This document shows, piece after piece, positions 33,266-42,160 of a stretch of 43,750 nucleotides of DNA. How positions within the stretch are numbered: the first letter of the stretch is position 1; every line of letters begins with the position of its first letter. The DNA comes from Clostridia bacterium (GTDB lineage Bacteria > Bacillota > Clostridia > Christensenellales > Borkfalkiaceae). A program made the position numbers and the translations under genes. Under the pieces are notes generated by a model. That model saw only the letters and a list, made by a program, of their open reading frames with translations. It had not been told where the DNA came from and did not search any database. The DNA lies in the NCBI GenBank assembly GCA_900769565.1, contig CAAGHC010000078.1, forward strand, positions 1-43,750. The letters run 5' to 3'.

Positions 33266-34645
33266 TTATGAGAATAATTTACGTTTTTGCTCTTTAATTA
33301 TCTCTAATTTGTTCAAATAAGTCACCACGTCTTTAGGTGATGCTTGTCTTTCTATCCTTTCGCCACCATTAAATACACGTTTACTTATGGCGTTCGCACC
33401 GCACGCTACCGTTGAAGATATTTCTTCCATAACGTCAATATTGTAAATAGACGCCTTACCTTTTTTGCAGTATCCGACGTTTTCAAGATTACCCGCCATG
33501 TATTTTTGTCTGTATAGATAATAAGGCGAATAATCGTTTTCAGTAAGCGTTTTATAAGCGTAGTCAACCATTTTTTCCACTTGTTCGCCCGAAAGCCTGT
33601 CTTCGGTTTCCGAAAGATACGAGCCTCGCTTAATACAGAGTGTATGGACGGTTATATTGTCGGGCGAAAGCGCTACCGACTTATCAAGACTGTACTTAAA
33701 ATCGTCAAAACTTTCACCGTTTAACCCTGCAATCAAGTCCATATTAACTATAAAATCATTTTTAGCAAGCGCAAACTTTTCTTCAACGTCTAGCGCCGTG
33801 TGATTTCTGCCTAAAAGTTCTAGCGTTTTATCGTTAAAGGTTTGAGGATTGATGCAAATTCTAGTTACGCCGTGTTTTTTTAGTATTTTTAGATTACTTT
33901 CTGTAATTCTATCTGGTCTGCCTGCCTCTACCGTGTATTCGACACCCGTGTTTATAGTGTCAATTGCCGTTAAAACTCTATCAAGTTGCTCGTCGGAAAG
34001 CGCAACGGGCGTACCACCACCGATATAAATACTGCGTAATTTTTTGACAAACTGTTTAGAATAATTTATTTCCTCAATAAGTGCGTCAACGTATTCGTCA
34101 ACGTGCTTTTGTGCGCTTTTAATATCAGCGCTTATAAACGAACAATATTTGCACCTTGACGGACAAAACGGAATAAAAACGAAAAAGTCGGTAAAATCGT
34201 CGTCCGTTCCATATATTCCTTTTTGAGTATTTAAAACAGCCTCGGTAAGCGTTGTTTTTTCACTGCTTACTTTCATAGTGTCAATGAAAAATTCCTTAAA
34301 ATCACCTTGCTCTGCTATCTGTTGATAGGCTAATTTTGTCGGTCTAATCCCCGTAAGAGCGCCCCACGGAAGTTCTTTACCCGTAAAGCGAACTAGCGCC
34401 TTATATAGCGAAAGTTTAGCATATCTTTTTATCAGTCTTTTCCTTTCGATTTCATCCTTAAACGCCTTTACTAAATTACCGTATGCAAACACCTTTCCGT
34501 TTACCGTAACCGTGTTCACAACCTTACCTTCGCTTTCGGTTAAACGATGACGAATTTTAAACTCTTCGCCACTGCCAAAAAGCATTACTACTTCGTTAAG
34601 GTCATTCAAACAAAATTCTACGTTAGTATCAATCATAATCAACAA
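33266..34645 (-). CDS. hemZ: HemZ-type radical SAM coproporphyrinogen III dehydrogenase-like protein
   Basis: A radical SAM protein of about 456-459 residues in the HemZ group. The cluster motif is CX3CX2C at C161, C165, C168 (FIPFCPSRCKYCSF). The family-specific upstream motif WGALTGIRPTK is at 94-104, and GGGTPVAL and the later VEAGRPD segment are typical. HemZ/HemN-like proteins carry out oxygen-independent coproporphyrinogen oxidation, but some act in other roles (HemW), so heme synthesis should not be assumed. The longest frame starts at TTG (34645); an ATG at 34636 is more likely, overlapping the upstream gene by 8 bp. Confidence 0.9.
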   Translation of the reverse strand: MLIMIDTNVEFCLNDLNEVVMLFGSGEEFKIRHRLTESEGKVVNTVTVNGKVFAYGNLVKAFKDEIERKRLIKRYAKLSLYKALVRFTGKELPWGALTGIRPTKLAYQQIAEQGDFKEFFIDTMKVSSEKTTLTEAVLNTQKGIYGTDDDFTDFFVFIPFCPSRCKYCSFISADIKSAQKHVDEYVDALIEEINYSKQFVKKLRSIYIGGGTPVALSDEQLDRVLTAIDTINTGVEYTVEAGRPDRITESNLKILKKHGVTRICINPQTFNDKTLELLGRNHTALDVEEKFALAKNDFIVNMDLIAGLNGESFDDFKYSLDKSVALSPDNITVHTLCIKRGSYLSETEDRLSGEQVEKMVDYAYKTLTENDYSPYYLYRQKYMAGNLENVGYCKKGKASIYNIDVMEEISSTVACGANAISKRVFNGGERIERQASPKDVVTYLNKLEIIKEQKRKLFS

Positions 34646-35243
34646 ACCCGTTGCATTTTCTTTCGTGTTCTAAAGTGGTAAAATCTTCGTGTCCAGGGTA
34701 AACCTGATAGTCACCCGTTAAGTCGAATAATTTTCTTACTGAACGAACGAGTTCCATTCTGTCCCCAGACGTAAAGTCCGTTCTACCAACCGATTCTAAA
34801 AATAGCGTATCGCCCGTAAACAACATGTTTTCATATCTAAAACAAACCGAGCCGTCGGTATGCCCCGGCGTTGCTATTACTTCTATCTTAAACCCTAAAA
34901 CGTCAAGAATTTGACCATCTTTGAACGTTACGTCTGCATCTAGATAATCAAACTTTCTGCCAAAATCCGACGCTAAATTATCGTCGTTTTTAAGTTTTAA
35001 CGCATCAATTTCGCTTATATAGATTTTAGCGCCGTCGTCTTGAAGTTTTTTTGCGTTCCCCGCATGGTCAAAATGTCCGTGCGTAAGAAGAACGGCTTTA
35101 ATCTTAAAGCCGTACTTTTCTTCCGTTTGTTTTATAAGTTTATAATTTTCGCCACTATCGATAACTAGCGCTTGTCCGTCGTCGTTTACCAAAAAATATG
35201 AATTAACTCTTAACGGACCACTTGATAAATGATAAAGTTTCAT
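34629..35243 (-). CDS. MBL-fold metallohydrolase (glyoxalase II-like)
   Basis: A 204-residue metallo-beta-lactamase-fold hydrolase. The metal ligands are HGHFDH (55-60), H128 (TPGHTDGS), D145 (FTGDTLF) and H185 (YPGHED), the glyoxalase-II-like set for two metals. Small enzymes of this type hydrolyse thioesters such as S-lactoylglutathione or related compounds; the true substrate is unknown. It starts at the last base of the rel stop codon and overlaps hemZ, so it belongs to the rel-MBL-hemZ translation-coupled group. Confidence 0.92.
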   Translation of the reverse strand: MKLYHLSSGPLRVNSYFLVNDDGQALVIDSGENYKLIKQTEEKYGFKIKAVLLTHGHFDHAGNAKKLQDDGAKIYISEIDALKLKNDDNLASDFGRKFDYLDADVTFKDGQILDVLGFKIEVIATPGHTDGSVCFRYENMLFTGDTLFLESVGRTDFTSGDRMELVRSVRKLFDLTGDYQVYPGHEDFTTLEHERKCNGFVDYD

Positions 35244-37375
35244 TAATTTGCCGTCCTATAAACGTCACTTATCTTTGAATCTTGTCTTAATTTATTTATA
35301 AGATTGTTAAGTTCTTCCTTGCCGTTAAGCCTAATATTGAATTCCACTATAGCCTGTTTAGTTTTAGCGTCCGTTCTACCGTTGGTGGACACAATATCAA
35401 GGTTTAACTGCGCAACTGCGCTCGCAACGATTGTCAATACTTCTGCTTGAGTATTTCCCACTACCCTAATGCAAGAATTATATACGCTACTAGTCTTTTC
35501 AGTCCATTCAACGTCAATAAGTCTATCTCGCTCTACGTTCTTAAGATTAGGACAGTCCGCACGGTGTACGGTTACGCCGTAACCACGGGAAATAAAGCCG
35601 ACTATTTCGTCACCCGGAACGGGATTACAACAGCCTGCAAAACGAACTAAAAGCCCAGACATTCCCTTGACTTTTATGCCGTTTGAATTGCCCGTATTCG
35701 CTTTGAAATACTTGGTGATTTCTTCCTTTGGTTGGCTCTTTCTATAAAAGTCTATAAGTTTAACCAAAACTTGGTTAACCGAAACTGCACCGTAACCGAT
35801 AGATGCAAACATTTCTTCCTGTCCGTTAAATGAAAATTTAGCCGAGATTTGCAAGAAAGACTGCTCGTTAAGTAGGTCGCTTAAATTATAGCCACGGTGT
35901 TTAGCCTCGGCCTCTAACATTGCCCTACCCGTCTTACCGTTTTCTTCTTTCATTTCACGCTTAAAGAATTGTTTAATCTTTACACGCGCACTTGAACTTT
36001 TTACTATTTTTAACCAGTCCCACGACGGACCTTTAGAGTTTTGCGAAGTAATTACTTCAACTACGTCGCCAACTTGCAAAGTCGTATTTAATGGAACCAT
36101 TTTAGAGTTTACTTTTGCACCAACGCACTTATTACCTATGGCAGAGTGAATATTATAGGCAAAGTCCAACGGGGTTGCGCCGTTTGGCAAACTTATAACG
36201 TCGCCTTTCGGGGTAAACACTAAAACTTCTTTACTATATATATCGCCTTTTAGCGAGTCCAAAAACTCTTTACTATCTTTAAGACCACCTTGCCATTCCA
36301 TAACTTCTCTAATCCATGTAAGTCTTGTGTCAAGGTCGTTTACCTGTTCGGTTTTTTCTTTGTATTTCCAATGCGCTGCGATACCGTATTCAGCGGCATG
36401 ATTCATTTCATAGGTACGAATTTGAATTTCAAACACCCTACCAAAGTTAGTCATTACCGTAGTGTGTAGCGAACGGTACATATTAGGTTTCGGCGTTGCG
36501 ATATAGTCCTTAATTCTACCTGGAACAGGTTTCCAGTAGTGATGAATTTTACCGAAAACTTCGTAACATTCGTCTACCGTGTTAACGATAACCCTTATCG
36601 CCACTATATCGTATATTTGGTCAAGCGTACGATTGCGCTCTTTCATCTTTCTGTATATACTGTAAAGGTGCTTTCTTCTACCGAAAACGTCACCTAATAT
36701 CTTTGAGTCGGCAAGCATACCCTTAATATCCGAAACGGCATGGTCGATAAGTTCGGTACTTTCTTTTAATCTAGCATCAACGTTAGTTGATAAATATTCG
36801 TAAAATTCCGGCTCTAAATATTTTAAGCAAAGGTCTTCAAGTTCACACTTGATTTGCGAAATACCTAACCTATGCGCGAGTGGTGCGAAAATTTCTAGCG
36901 TTTCCCTAGCCATACGTTGTTGGCGTTCAATAGAAAGAAAGTTTAGCGAACGCATATTATGCAATCTGTCGGCAAGTTTTATAATAATTACCCTTATATC
37001 CTTTGCCATTGCAACGAAAATCTTACGGAAATTTTCCGCTTGCTCTTCTTCTTTCGAGTGAAACTCAATTTTTTCTAGTTTGGTAACACCAACTACTAGT
37101 TCTAAAACTTCGTCGCCAAATTCCTTTTTTATATCACCTTCGGAAACGGGCGTATCTTCAATAACGTCGTGCAAAAATGCCGCAGCAACCGTTGCTGCGT
37201 CAAGCCCTAAATCTACCAAAATGCCCGCAACCGTACAGGGGTGAATAAAATATTCTTCCCCCGATGCACGCTTTTGATTTTCATGCGCCTTTCTAGAAAA
37301 GTCGTATGCCCTTTTTAATAGGGTTAAATCTTTTCCGTTATAGGTGTTTTCTAATCTAGATAGTATATCAATCAT
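35243..37375 (-). CDS. rel: Bifunctional (p)ppGpp synthetase/hydrolase (Rel)
   Basis: A 710-residue long RSH protein that makes and degrades (p)ppGpp in the stringent response. The hydrolase HD domain is intact (HPCTVAGI at about 45, HDVIEDT at 69-75, RLHNMRSL near 137-144). The synthetase has RIKDYIATPKPNMYRSLHT near 285. A TGS domain (about 390-450) and a C-terminal ACT domain (about 635-710) follow. Both catalytic sites appear functional. It overlaps recJ by 8 bp. The apt gene often found between recJ and rel, and dtd often found after rel, are missing. Confidence 0.96.
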   Translation of the reverse strand: MIDILSRLENTYNGKDLTLLKRAYDFSRKAHENQKRASGEEYFIHPCTVAGILVDLGLDAATVAAAFLHDVIEDTPVSEGDIKKEFGDEVLELVVGVTKLEKIEFHSKEEEQAENFRKIFVAMAKDIRVIIIKLADRLHNMRSLNFLSIERQQRMARETLEIFAPLAHRLGISQIKCELEDLCLKYLEPEFYEYLSTNVDARLKESTELIDHAVSDIKGMLADSKILGDVFGRRKHLYSIYRKMKERNRTLDQIYDIVAIRVIVNTVDECYEVFGKIHHYWKPVPGRIKDYIATPKPNMYRSLHTTVMTNFGRVFEIQIRTYEMNHAAEYGIAAHWKYKEKTEQVNDLDTRLTWIREVMEWQGGLKDSKEFLDSLKGDIYSKEVLVFTPKGDVISLPNGATPLDFAYNIHSAIGNKCVGAKVNSKMVPLNTTLQVGDVVEVITSQNSKGPSWDWLKIVKSSSARVKIKQFFKREMKEENGKTGRAMLEAEAKHRGYNLSDLLNEQSFLQISAKFSFNGQEEMFASIGYGAVSVNQVLVKLIDFYRKSQPKEEITKYFKANTGNSNGIKVKGMSGLLVRFAGCCNPVPGDEIVGFISRGYGVTVHRADCPNLKNVERDRLIDVEWTEKTSSVYNSCIRVVGNTQAEVLTIVASAVAQLNLDIVSTNGRTDAKTKQAIVEFNIRLNGKEELNNLINKLRQDSKISDVYRTAN

Positions 37376-39665
37376 ATAATCCCTTTAACGTATAAATTTT
37401 ACTATATACTTTGGAATTTGTCAATGGGTTTTTTACTTGACTGTTATAAGAAAAATACCCGTTTTCTATTGAAAATATTCCGAGTTCAACGAACACGCTT
37501 ATCGCAAAAACGTATTGATAAAGATTTTCGCCACTTAAATTTTTCATACAAAATTCCGAAACGTTCTTAAACGTTTTTCCGTTAAGTGCGACTAATCGGT
37601 TAAAATTGTCCTTAAAAACTTCTCTATCCGTACTTATCGTATCAATTATTCTATACCCGTTAAACTCTGGAACGAAATAACTTTTAACGTCCGTTTCAAG
37701 CACTTTAATCGGCGTATCTAAATAAACCACGGCACTAAACCCGTTATCAATTTTCTCTGCACACACTACAATCGAATCGGTAGTCCCTTTCCCACTCTTT
37801 TTATAAAGGTCTACGGGCAAGGCATTAAGCATGGGATAGTTATATAAATTATTTACGTCACTAACCACGAAAAGTGTGTTTTTATTTAAGAATTTGCCTA
37901 CGTCTTTAGCATTTATAGGTAACGCAATCTTTTCACCGCCTAATAAAATCGTATTTAATTGCGACGAGAAATTATAGAGCGATAATCCTGAAAAATCACC
38001 GTAATCGGCAAACACTTTCCTAACGTAACCTTTTAAGAATTGTCTATTCTTATACGTGGAAAGATTGATTTCAAACAAAATATTCTTCTTTACGGGCAAG
38101 GACAACAATCTAACGTTTGACTCACCGTTAAAATCTAACATTTCAATAGCGTCGGTCTTATAGCCGAAGTGTGGCGACCCAGCCTTTATAGGCAAAGAAT
38201 CTATTATTTTATCGGTATTAAATGCAAATAAGGGTCTACGATTTCCTACCCCAAAAGGCTCTAAAAGTTCAATTTCTCGAGCAAATCTTAATGAAAATTC
38301 ACTTTCAATCACCCATTCAGCATATATCTTTTGTTCTACTTCAATCGTAGCACTCAAACTATTGACGTATGCGCACAACGCATTTTTTAATTGCTCAAAC
38401 TTTTCTTTTTCAACAGAAACACCCGCCGCTTGAGAGTGCCCACCGTAGCCAATTAATAGGTCTTTCACCGAAGTTAGTGCGTCGTGTATGTTTACGCCGT
38501 CAACACTTCTTGCAGAACCTTTATAATAACCGTCGTGACCTGCAAAAACTATTACGGGACGAGCATAATCTTCAACTAATTTAGCCGCAACTATGCCGAT
38601 AAATCCCGTCTTCCATTTTTCGTCGGCAACCATGATTACAGTATCGTTTTGAACGCCTGTTTCCTTTATTTTTTTACTTGCCTCTTTATAAATGTTATCA
38701 CATTCGACTTGGCGGGCAATATTATATTCGTTTAACTTTACCGAAAGTTCAAACGAACTTTTACTATCTTTTGACAGAAAAAGTTTTAGCGCAGTATTTG
38801 CATCGCCCATTCTGCCACCTGCGTTTACCCTTGGCGCAATAGTGTAAGCGAGCGTTTGCGCTGTTACGTTACGGTTAACACCGTCGCCAAGTAAATGTTT
38901 AAACGGCAAACGAATATTTTCCGAATTAAAAATCTTTAGTCCTTCAGCAACTATATCCCTATTTTCATCAATAAGGTCCATACTGTCTGCTACGGTAGCA
39001 AGTGCAACCACGTCTAAATAATCGTCAGCTCTTTCATCAATAAGCGCACGACCAAGTTTATATGCAACTCCTGCCCCGCAAAGCCCATCAAAAGGATAGT
39101 CCTGTCCTGCTATTTTGGGATTTATACAAATAGTGTTCGGTAAAATTTCGGGCGGTTCATGGTGGTCGGTAACTATAACGTCAACGCCCTTTTCCTTAAG
39201 TTCTTTAATTTTATCAAAGTCACTTATTCCACAGTCAACGGTAATTAAAAGGTCAATTTTTTTATCTAAATTTAGTCTTTCAATCGTGTCTAAATTAAGC
39301 CCGTAACCATCTTCACGCTCGGGGACGATACACCTTGCGTCTATTCCAAATTCTTTTAGACAAAAGTATAATACTGAAGTAGCGCAAACACCGTCAGCAT
39401 CGTAATCTCCAAAAATGAGCACAGATTCGCCATTTTCTTTTGCTTTTACAATACGATTGACTGCCTCTCGCATTCCATTTAATAAAAATGGATTATGAAA
39501 ACCTTGTTTACTCGGGCAAAGAAATCTTTTAGCCTTTTGTACACTATCAACGTCACGATAATATAAAAGGCGTGCCGTATCCTCTAGAATACCGCATGCG
39601 GACGATATATTTTTAATCGTATTAAGTTGATTGTCCGAAAGGGCTTTACCGTAAACTATTTTCAT
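37368..39665 (-). CDS. recJ: Single-stranded-DNA exonuclease RecJ
   Basis: A 765-residue RecJ, a 5'-3' ssDNA exonuclease in recombination and mismatch/base-excision repair. The DHH-family motifs are GDYDADG (86-92), VDCGIS (143-148), TDHHEP (166-171) and the DHHA1 motif YGGHSQAAG near 405. The C-terminal region (about 560-765) extends beyond the E. coli length (577), as in Firmicutes RecJ proteins. A -10-like TATAAT directly precedes the gene, but no matching -35 was found. The end overlaps rel. Confidence 0.95.
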   Translation of the reverse strand: MKIVYGKALSDNQLNTIKNISSACGILEDTARLLYYRDVDSVQKAKRFLCPSKQGFHNPFLLNGMREAVNRIVKAKENGESVLIFGDYDADGVCATSVLYFCLKEFGIDARCIVPEREDGYGLNLDTIERLNLDKKIDLLITVDCGISDFDKIKELKEKGVDVIVTDHHEPPEILPNTICINPKIAGQDYPFDGLCGAGVAYKLGRALIDERADDYLDVVALATVADSMDLIDENRDIVAEGLKIFNSENIRLPFKHLLGDGVNRNVTAQTLAYTIAPRVNAGGRMGDANTALKLFLSKDSKSSFELSVKLNEYNIARQVECDNIYKEASKKIKETGVQNDTVIMVADEKWKTGFIGIVAAKLVEDYARPVIVFAGHDGYYKGSARSVDGVNIHDALTSVKDLLIGYGGHSQAAGVSVEKEKFEQLKNALCAYVNSLSATIEVEQKIYAEWVIESEFSLRFAREIELLEPFGVGNRRPLFAFNTDKIIDSLPIKAGSPHFGYKTDAIEMLDFNGESNVRLLSLPVKKNILFEINLSTYKNRQFLKGYVRKVFADYGDFSGLSLYNFSSQLNTILLGGEKIALPINAKDVGKFLNKNTLFVVSDVNNLYNYPMLNALPVDLYKKSGKGTTDSIVVCAEKIDNGFSAVVYLDTPIKVLETDVKSYFVPEFNGYRIIDTISTDREVFKDNFNRLVALNGKTFKNVSEFCMKNLSGENLYQYVFAISVFVELGIFSIENGYFSYNSQVKNPLTNSKVYSKIYTLKGLYD

Positions 39666-39684
39666 AATCCTATTATAATTTAAT

Positions 39685-39706
39685 AAGGCGGAATAATTTC
39701 CGCCTT
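39685..39706 (-). terminator. Terminator-like hairpin between secF and recJ
   Basis: A 9-bp stem, AAGGCGGAA / TTCCGCCTT, occurs after secF on the minus strand. The following TTATTAAATTATAAT is only loosely T-rich, so termination may be partial. Confidence 0.6.
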
Positions 39707-39749
39707 ACGTTTTTTAGCAGATAAGTCTTTATAAATAGTTAAAGACTGT

Positions 39750-40658
39750 TTATTTTTTTGATTTCTTTATTAGCGCCCAAATCATAGGTGTACCGAAGAA
39801 TGCAGATACTACACCAACGATACCTGCAACAATTAACTGAATTCCTGCAAAAAGCATGTGCATCCAACCGATTAAGCCAACCACAATACCTACTAGCGCT
39901 ATCAAACAAAGCACAAATATATAGCTTATAAATTCTTTACGAGAAACGCTTTCTGCAATTTCCCAAGCAGTGGCTTTGTCGTTTGCTGAATTTTTAACTT
40001 CTTCTTTATACCTATTAACGGTTGCAACAGAAATTATTCCTGCAATGAGCGCAGATATCGCACACGTTACCGTAATAAAGGGTTGTGCAGGTATTCTAGC
40101 AACACTCATAACCGAAATAAACAATACTGCAGAAAGAACAGTAGAGAATAAAGTAGCAACTGCGCCTGCAAGTTTTTCCATTGCTAAAGCGTATAGGAAT
40201 ATTGCAACAATCGCTACGCCACAAGCAACAAGGATATAACCTAATTTAATATTGCTTTTACCCGTTACTTCATTAACTTTAACGTCAGCGTTAATGTAAT
40301 CGTTTTTAAGGTCTATTGCATCGTTTACCGCCGTTTTAACTGCATCTACTTTATCAGAAACGTCGTAACCAAACTTAAACACTACGATTGCACCGTCATC
40401 CATGGTTTGAGTTGCATAATCTTTAGGATTTACACCATTTTGTTTAAAGTAGTCGTTTGCAGCATTAAACATAATTTCTGATGCTTTAACGCCTTCTCCT
40501 ACGTCAACGTTTTGGTCAACACTAATTTGCATCTCGTATGATTTTTTATAATCAACCGGACGATTTAATCCTAAAAATCCAAGTATTGCCATTCCCGCAA
40601 CGATAAGAGCAAGTGCAACTACGAAGAAAATTTTTGATTTATTTGCTAAATTTTTCAT
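39750..40658 (-). CDS. secF: Divergent SecF-like protein translocase subunit
   Basis: A 302-residue SecF-like protein: TM1 at about 9-30, an extracytoplasmic P1 region (about 32-135), then five TM helices. It lies 2 bp after secD. It is divergent: the conserved early motif (G-D-F-x-GG type) reads NRPVDYKKSYEMQIS. In TM4, the conserved ND of GxSINDTVVVFDRI, a proton-relay aspartate, appears to be replaced by hydrophobic residues (IAGIISVATVNRY, 205-217). SecDF normally uses the proton-motive force to pull secreted proteins across the membrane. Identification rests on topology, size and pairing, not strong motifs. Confidence 0.78.
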   Translation of the reverse strand: MKNLANKSKIFFVVALALIVAGMAILGFLGLNRPVDYKKSYEMQISVDQNVDVGEGVKASEIMFNAANDYFKQNGVNPKDYATQTMDDGAIVVFKFGYDVSDKVDAVKTAVNDAIDLKNDYINADVKVNEVTGKSNIKLGYILVACGVAIVAIFLYALAMEKLAGAVATLFSTVLSAVLFISVMSVARIPAQPFITVTCAISALIAGIISVATVNRYKEEVKNSANDKATAWEIAESVSRKEFISYIFVLCLIALVGIVVGLIGWMHMLFAGIQLIVAGIVGVVSAFFGTPMIWALIKKSKK

Positions 40659-40660
40659 AA

Positions 40661-42004
40661 TTACGCCTCCTCTCTTTTGAAGTTAAGGAATTTTTCTTTA
40701 TTTTTTACAAGCGGGAAAATAAGCGAAGAGTACATTCTAGTAAAGAGCAAGTTGGTAATTAACGATACGCCAACACCTATACCGAACGTAATTGCAAAGC
40801 CTTTAATAAATCCACTTGCAAACGCAAACAACAATCCTGCAACTATTCCACTAACCACACAAGTGTTGATAATCGGAACGATTGATTGTCTAAATCCTTT
40901 TTTAATAGCCGCCTTAACCGTTTTTTGGCTGTTAACGTATTCGTCCTTAATGCGCTTTGCAATGACAAACGAGCCGTACGCAGTTAATACGGTAGCAAGT
41001 ATTATACCAAATACACCCCCGATTGAAAGAATTAAACCGGGAACGGCGATAAGCATCCACGTTTCACCCAAAATAAAGAGTAAGGTCGAAAGTGCGAATA
41101 TTACACCGAGTTTTTTATAAATAACAATGAATGCTACCATGATTGCTACTACTAAAACAGAAACTGCGATTACGCATTTAAGAGCAACGTCTTGTCCATA
41201 AGGTGAAGAAACAGTCGTCGTAGCCTTTGCATCAATTTCATACCTGTATTCAAGACCACCCGTGCGCATCAAAAGTGCAAGTTGTTTAGCATATTCTAAA
41301 CTTTGTGGATAAACGGTCAAAGACTTTCCAACGAAGTAGTCTTTGCTGATTGCGCTAGAACCGGAAAGCAAAGGCGTTGTAGATTCTTCCATCTTGATTT
41401 CAAGATAGTAAGATTCTGAATTTGCCGATGCATCGTCCATGGCTTTTATAAGTTCTTCATAAGCCTCGTCAGTAAAGGTAATAGTTACACCGTATTGAGT
41501 AACGTTTTCACCGTCTTCACCCACACCACTAAACGAACCGATATAACGTGCGTCTTTAATAGCACTTACGTCGGTTAAAATTTTGTCGGTAGGATTTGCA
41601 CTAGTGCCACCGTAAAACTCAACTACGCCGTATTGCATAGCTACACCGATATCAGATGCAGTAGTTTCCTTTTCCATGAGTTCAATCCTAATATCGTAAT
41701 CTTCTACGTCTTTATCAGGACTTTTAACCGTCTTAATCGAATAATTGTCATAACCAAGTTCGCCAAGTCTATAGTCGATAGTTTTTACAACTTCGTCTAT
41801 ATCTTCAACGTCTTTAATATTGTCTTTCGATAACTTAAGAGTATATGCCGTACCGCCATCTACGTCGTAATCGAGTTCTATCGCACCGAGTACGGAATTA
41901 TAATTGTGAATTCCTATCGGAAAACGAATAAAAGTCATAACGAGCATTATCGCTACTAGCACGCTCACTATTGACAAAAGTGTTATTGATTTGCCTTTGC
42001 TCAT
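40661..42004 (-). CDS. secD: Divergent SecD-like protein translocase subunit
   Basis: A 447-residue SecD-like protein: TM1 at about 7-28, the P1 motif DYDVDGGTAYTL (45-56) corresponding to the family DLxGG, a long extracytoplasmic domain, then five TM helices (about 272-435). The C-terminal helices retain GIILATVL, AIKKGFRQSIVPIINT and FIKGFAITFGIGV. The family motif GMAVDANVLIFERI here reads VLTAYGSFVIAKRI, so the proton-relay aspartate (E. coli D519) aligns with Y343. No proton-relay acid is visible. Partner of secF (2-bp gap); the promoter is at 42059-42088. Confidence 0.88.
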   Translation of the reverse strand: MSKGKSITLLSIVSVLVAIMLVMTFIRFPIGIHNYNSVLGAIELDYDVDGGTAYTLKLSKDNIKDVEDIDEVVKTIDYRLGELGYDNYSIKTVKSPDKDVEDYDIRIELMEKETTASDIGVAMQYGVVEFYGGTSANPTDKILTDVSAIKDARYIGSFSGVGEDGENVTQYGVTITFTDEAYEELIKAMDDASANSESYYLEIKMEESTTPLLSGSSAISKDYFVGKSLTVYPQSLEYAKQLALLMRTGGLEYRYEIDAKATTTVSSPYGQDVALKCVIAVSVLVVAIMVAFIVIYKKLGVIFALSTLLFILGETWMLIAVPGLILSIGGVFGIILATVLTAYGSFVIAKRIKDEYVNSQKTVKAAIKKGFRQSIVPIINTCVVSGIVAGLLFAFASGFIKGFAITFGIGVGVSLITNLLFTRMYSSLIFPLVKNKEKFLNFKREEA

Positions 42005-42058
42005 TTTTGCCTCCGTCGCGAAACATTACTTTCCGCATATTATAAGCCTATCTTATGA

Positions 42059-42088
42059 ATTATATAACATAATGCTACTTTAGGTCAA
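42059..42088 (-). promoter_or_regulatory. Sigma-A promoter for secD-secF
   Basis: On the minus strand TTGACC (42083-42088) and a perfect TATAAT (42059-42064) are separated by 18 bp, about 55 bp before secD. The rest of the 156-bp gap between secD and the zinc-ribbon gene holds no further feature. Confidence 0.78.
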
Positions 42089-42160
42089 TACTTTTTCTGT
42101 TCTTTTTTAGTAAATTACCGTTTTTATCCAAAAAACTTTTTTAAAAATACAACTTTTAAC

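Noticed and set aside
39671..39680. TATAAT just before recJ as a promoter
   Set aside because: It lies about 10 bp from the start codon and no -35 box is found at 15-19 bp; AT-rich sequence makes chance matches likely.
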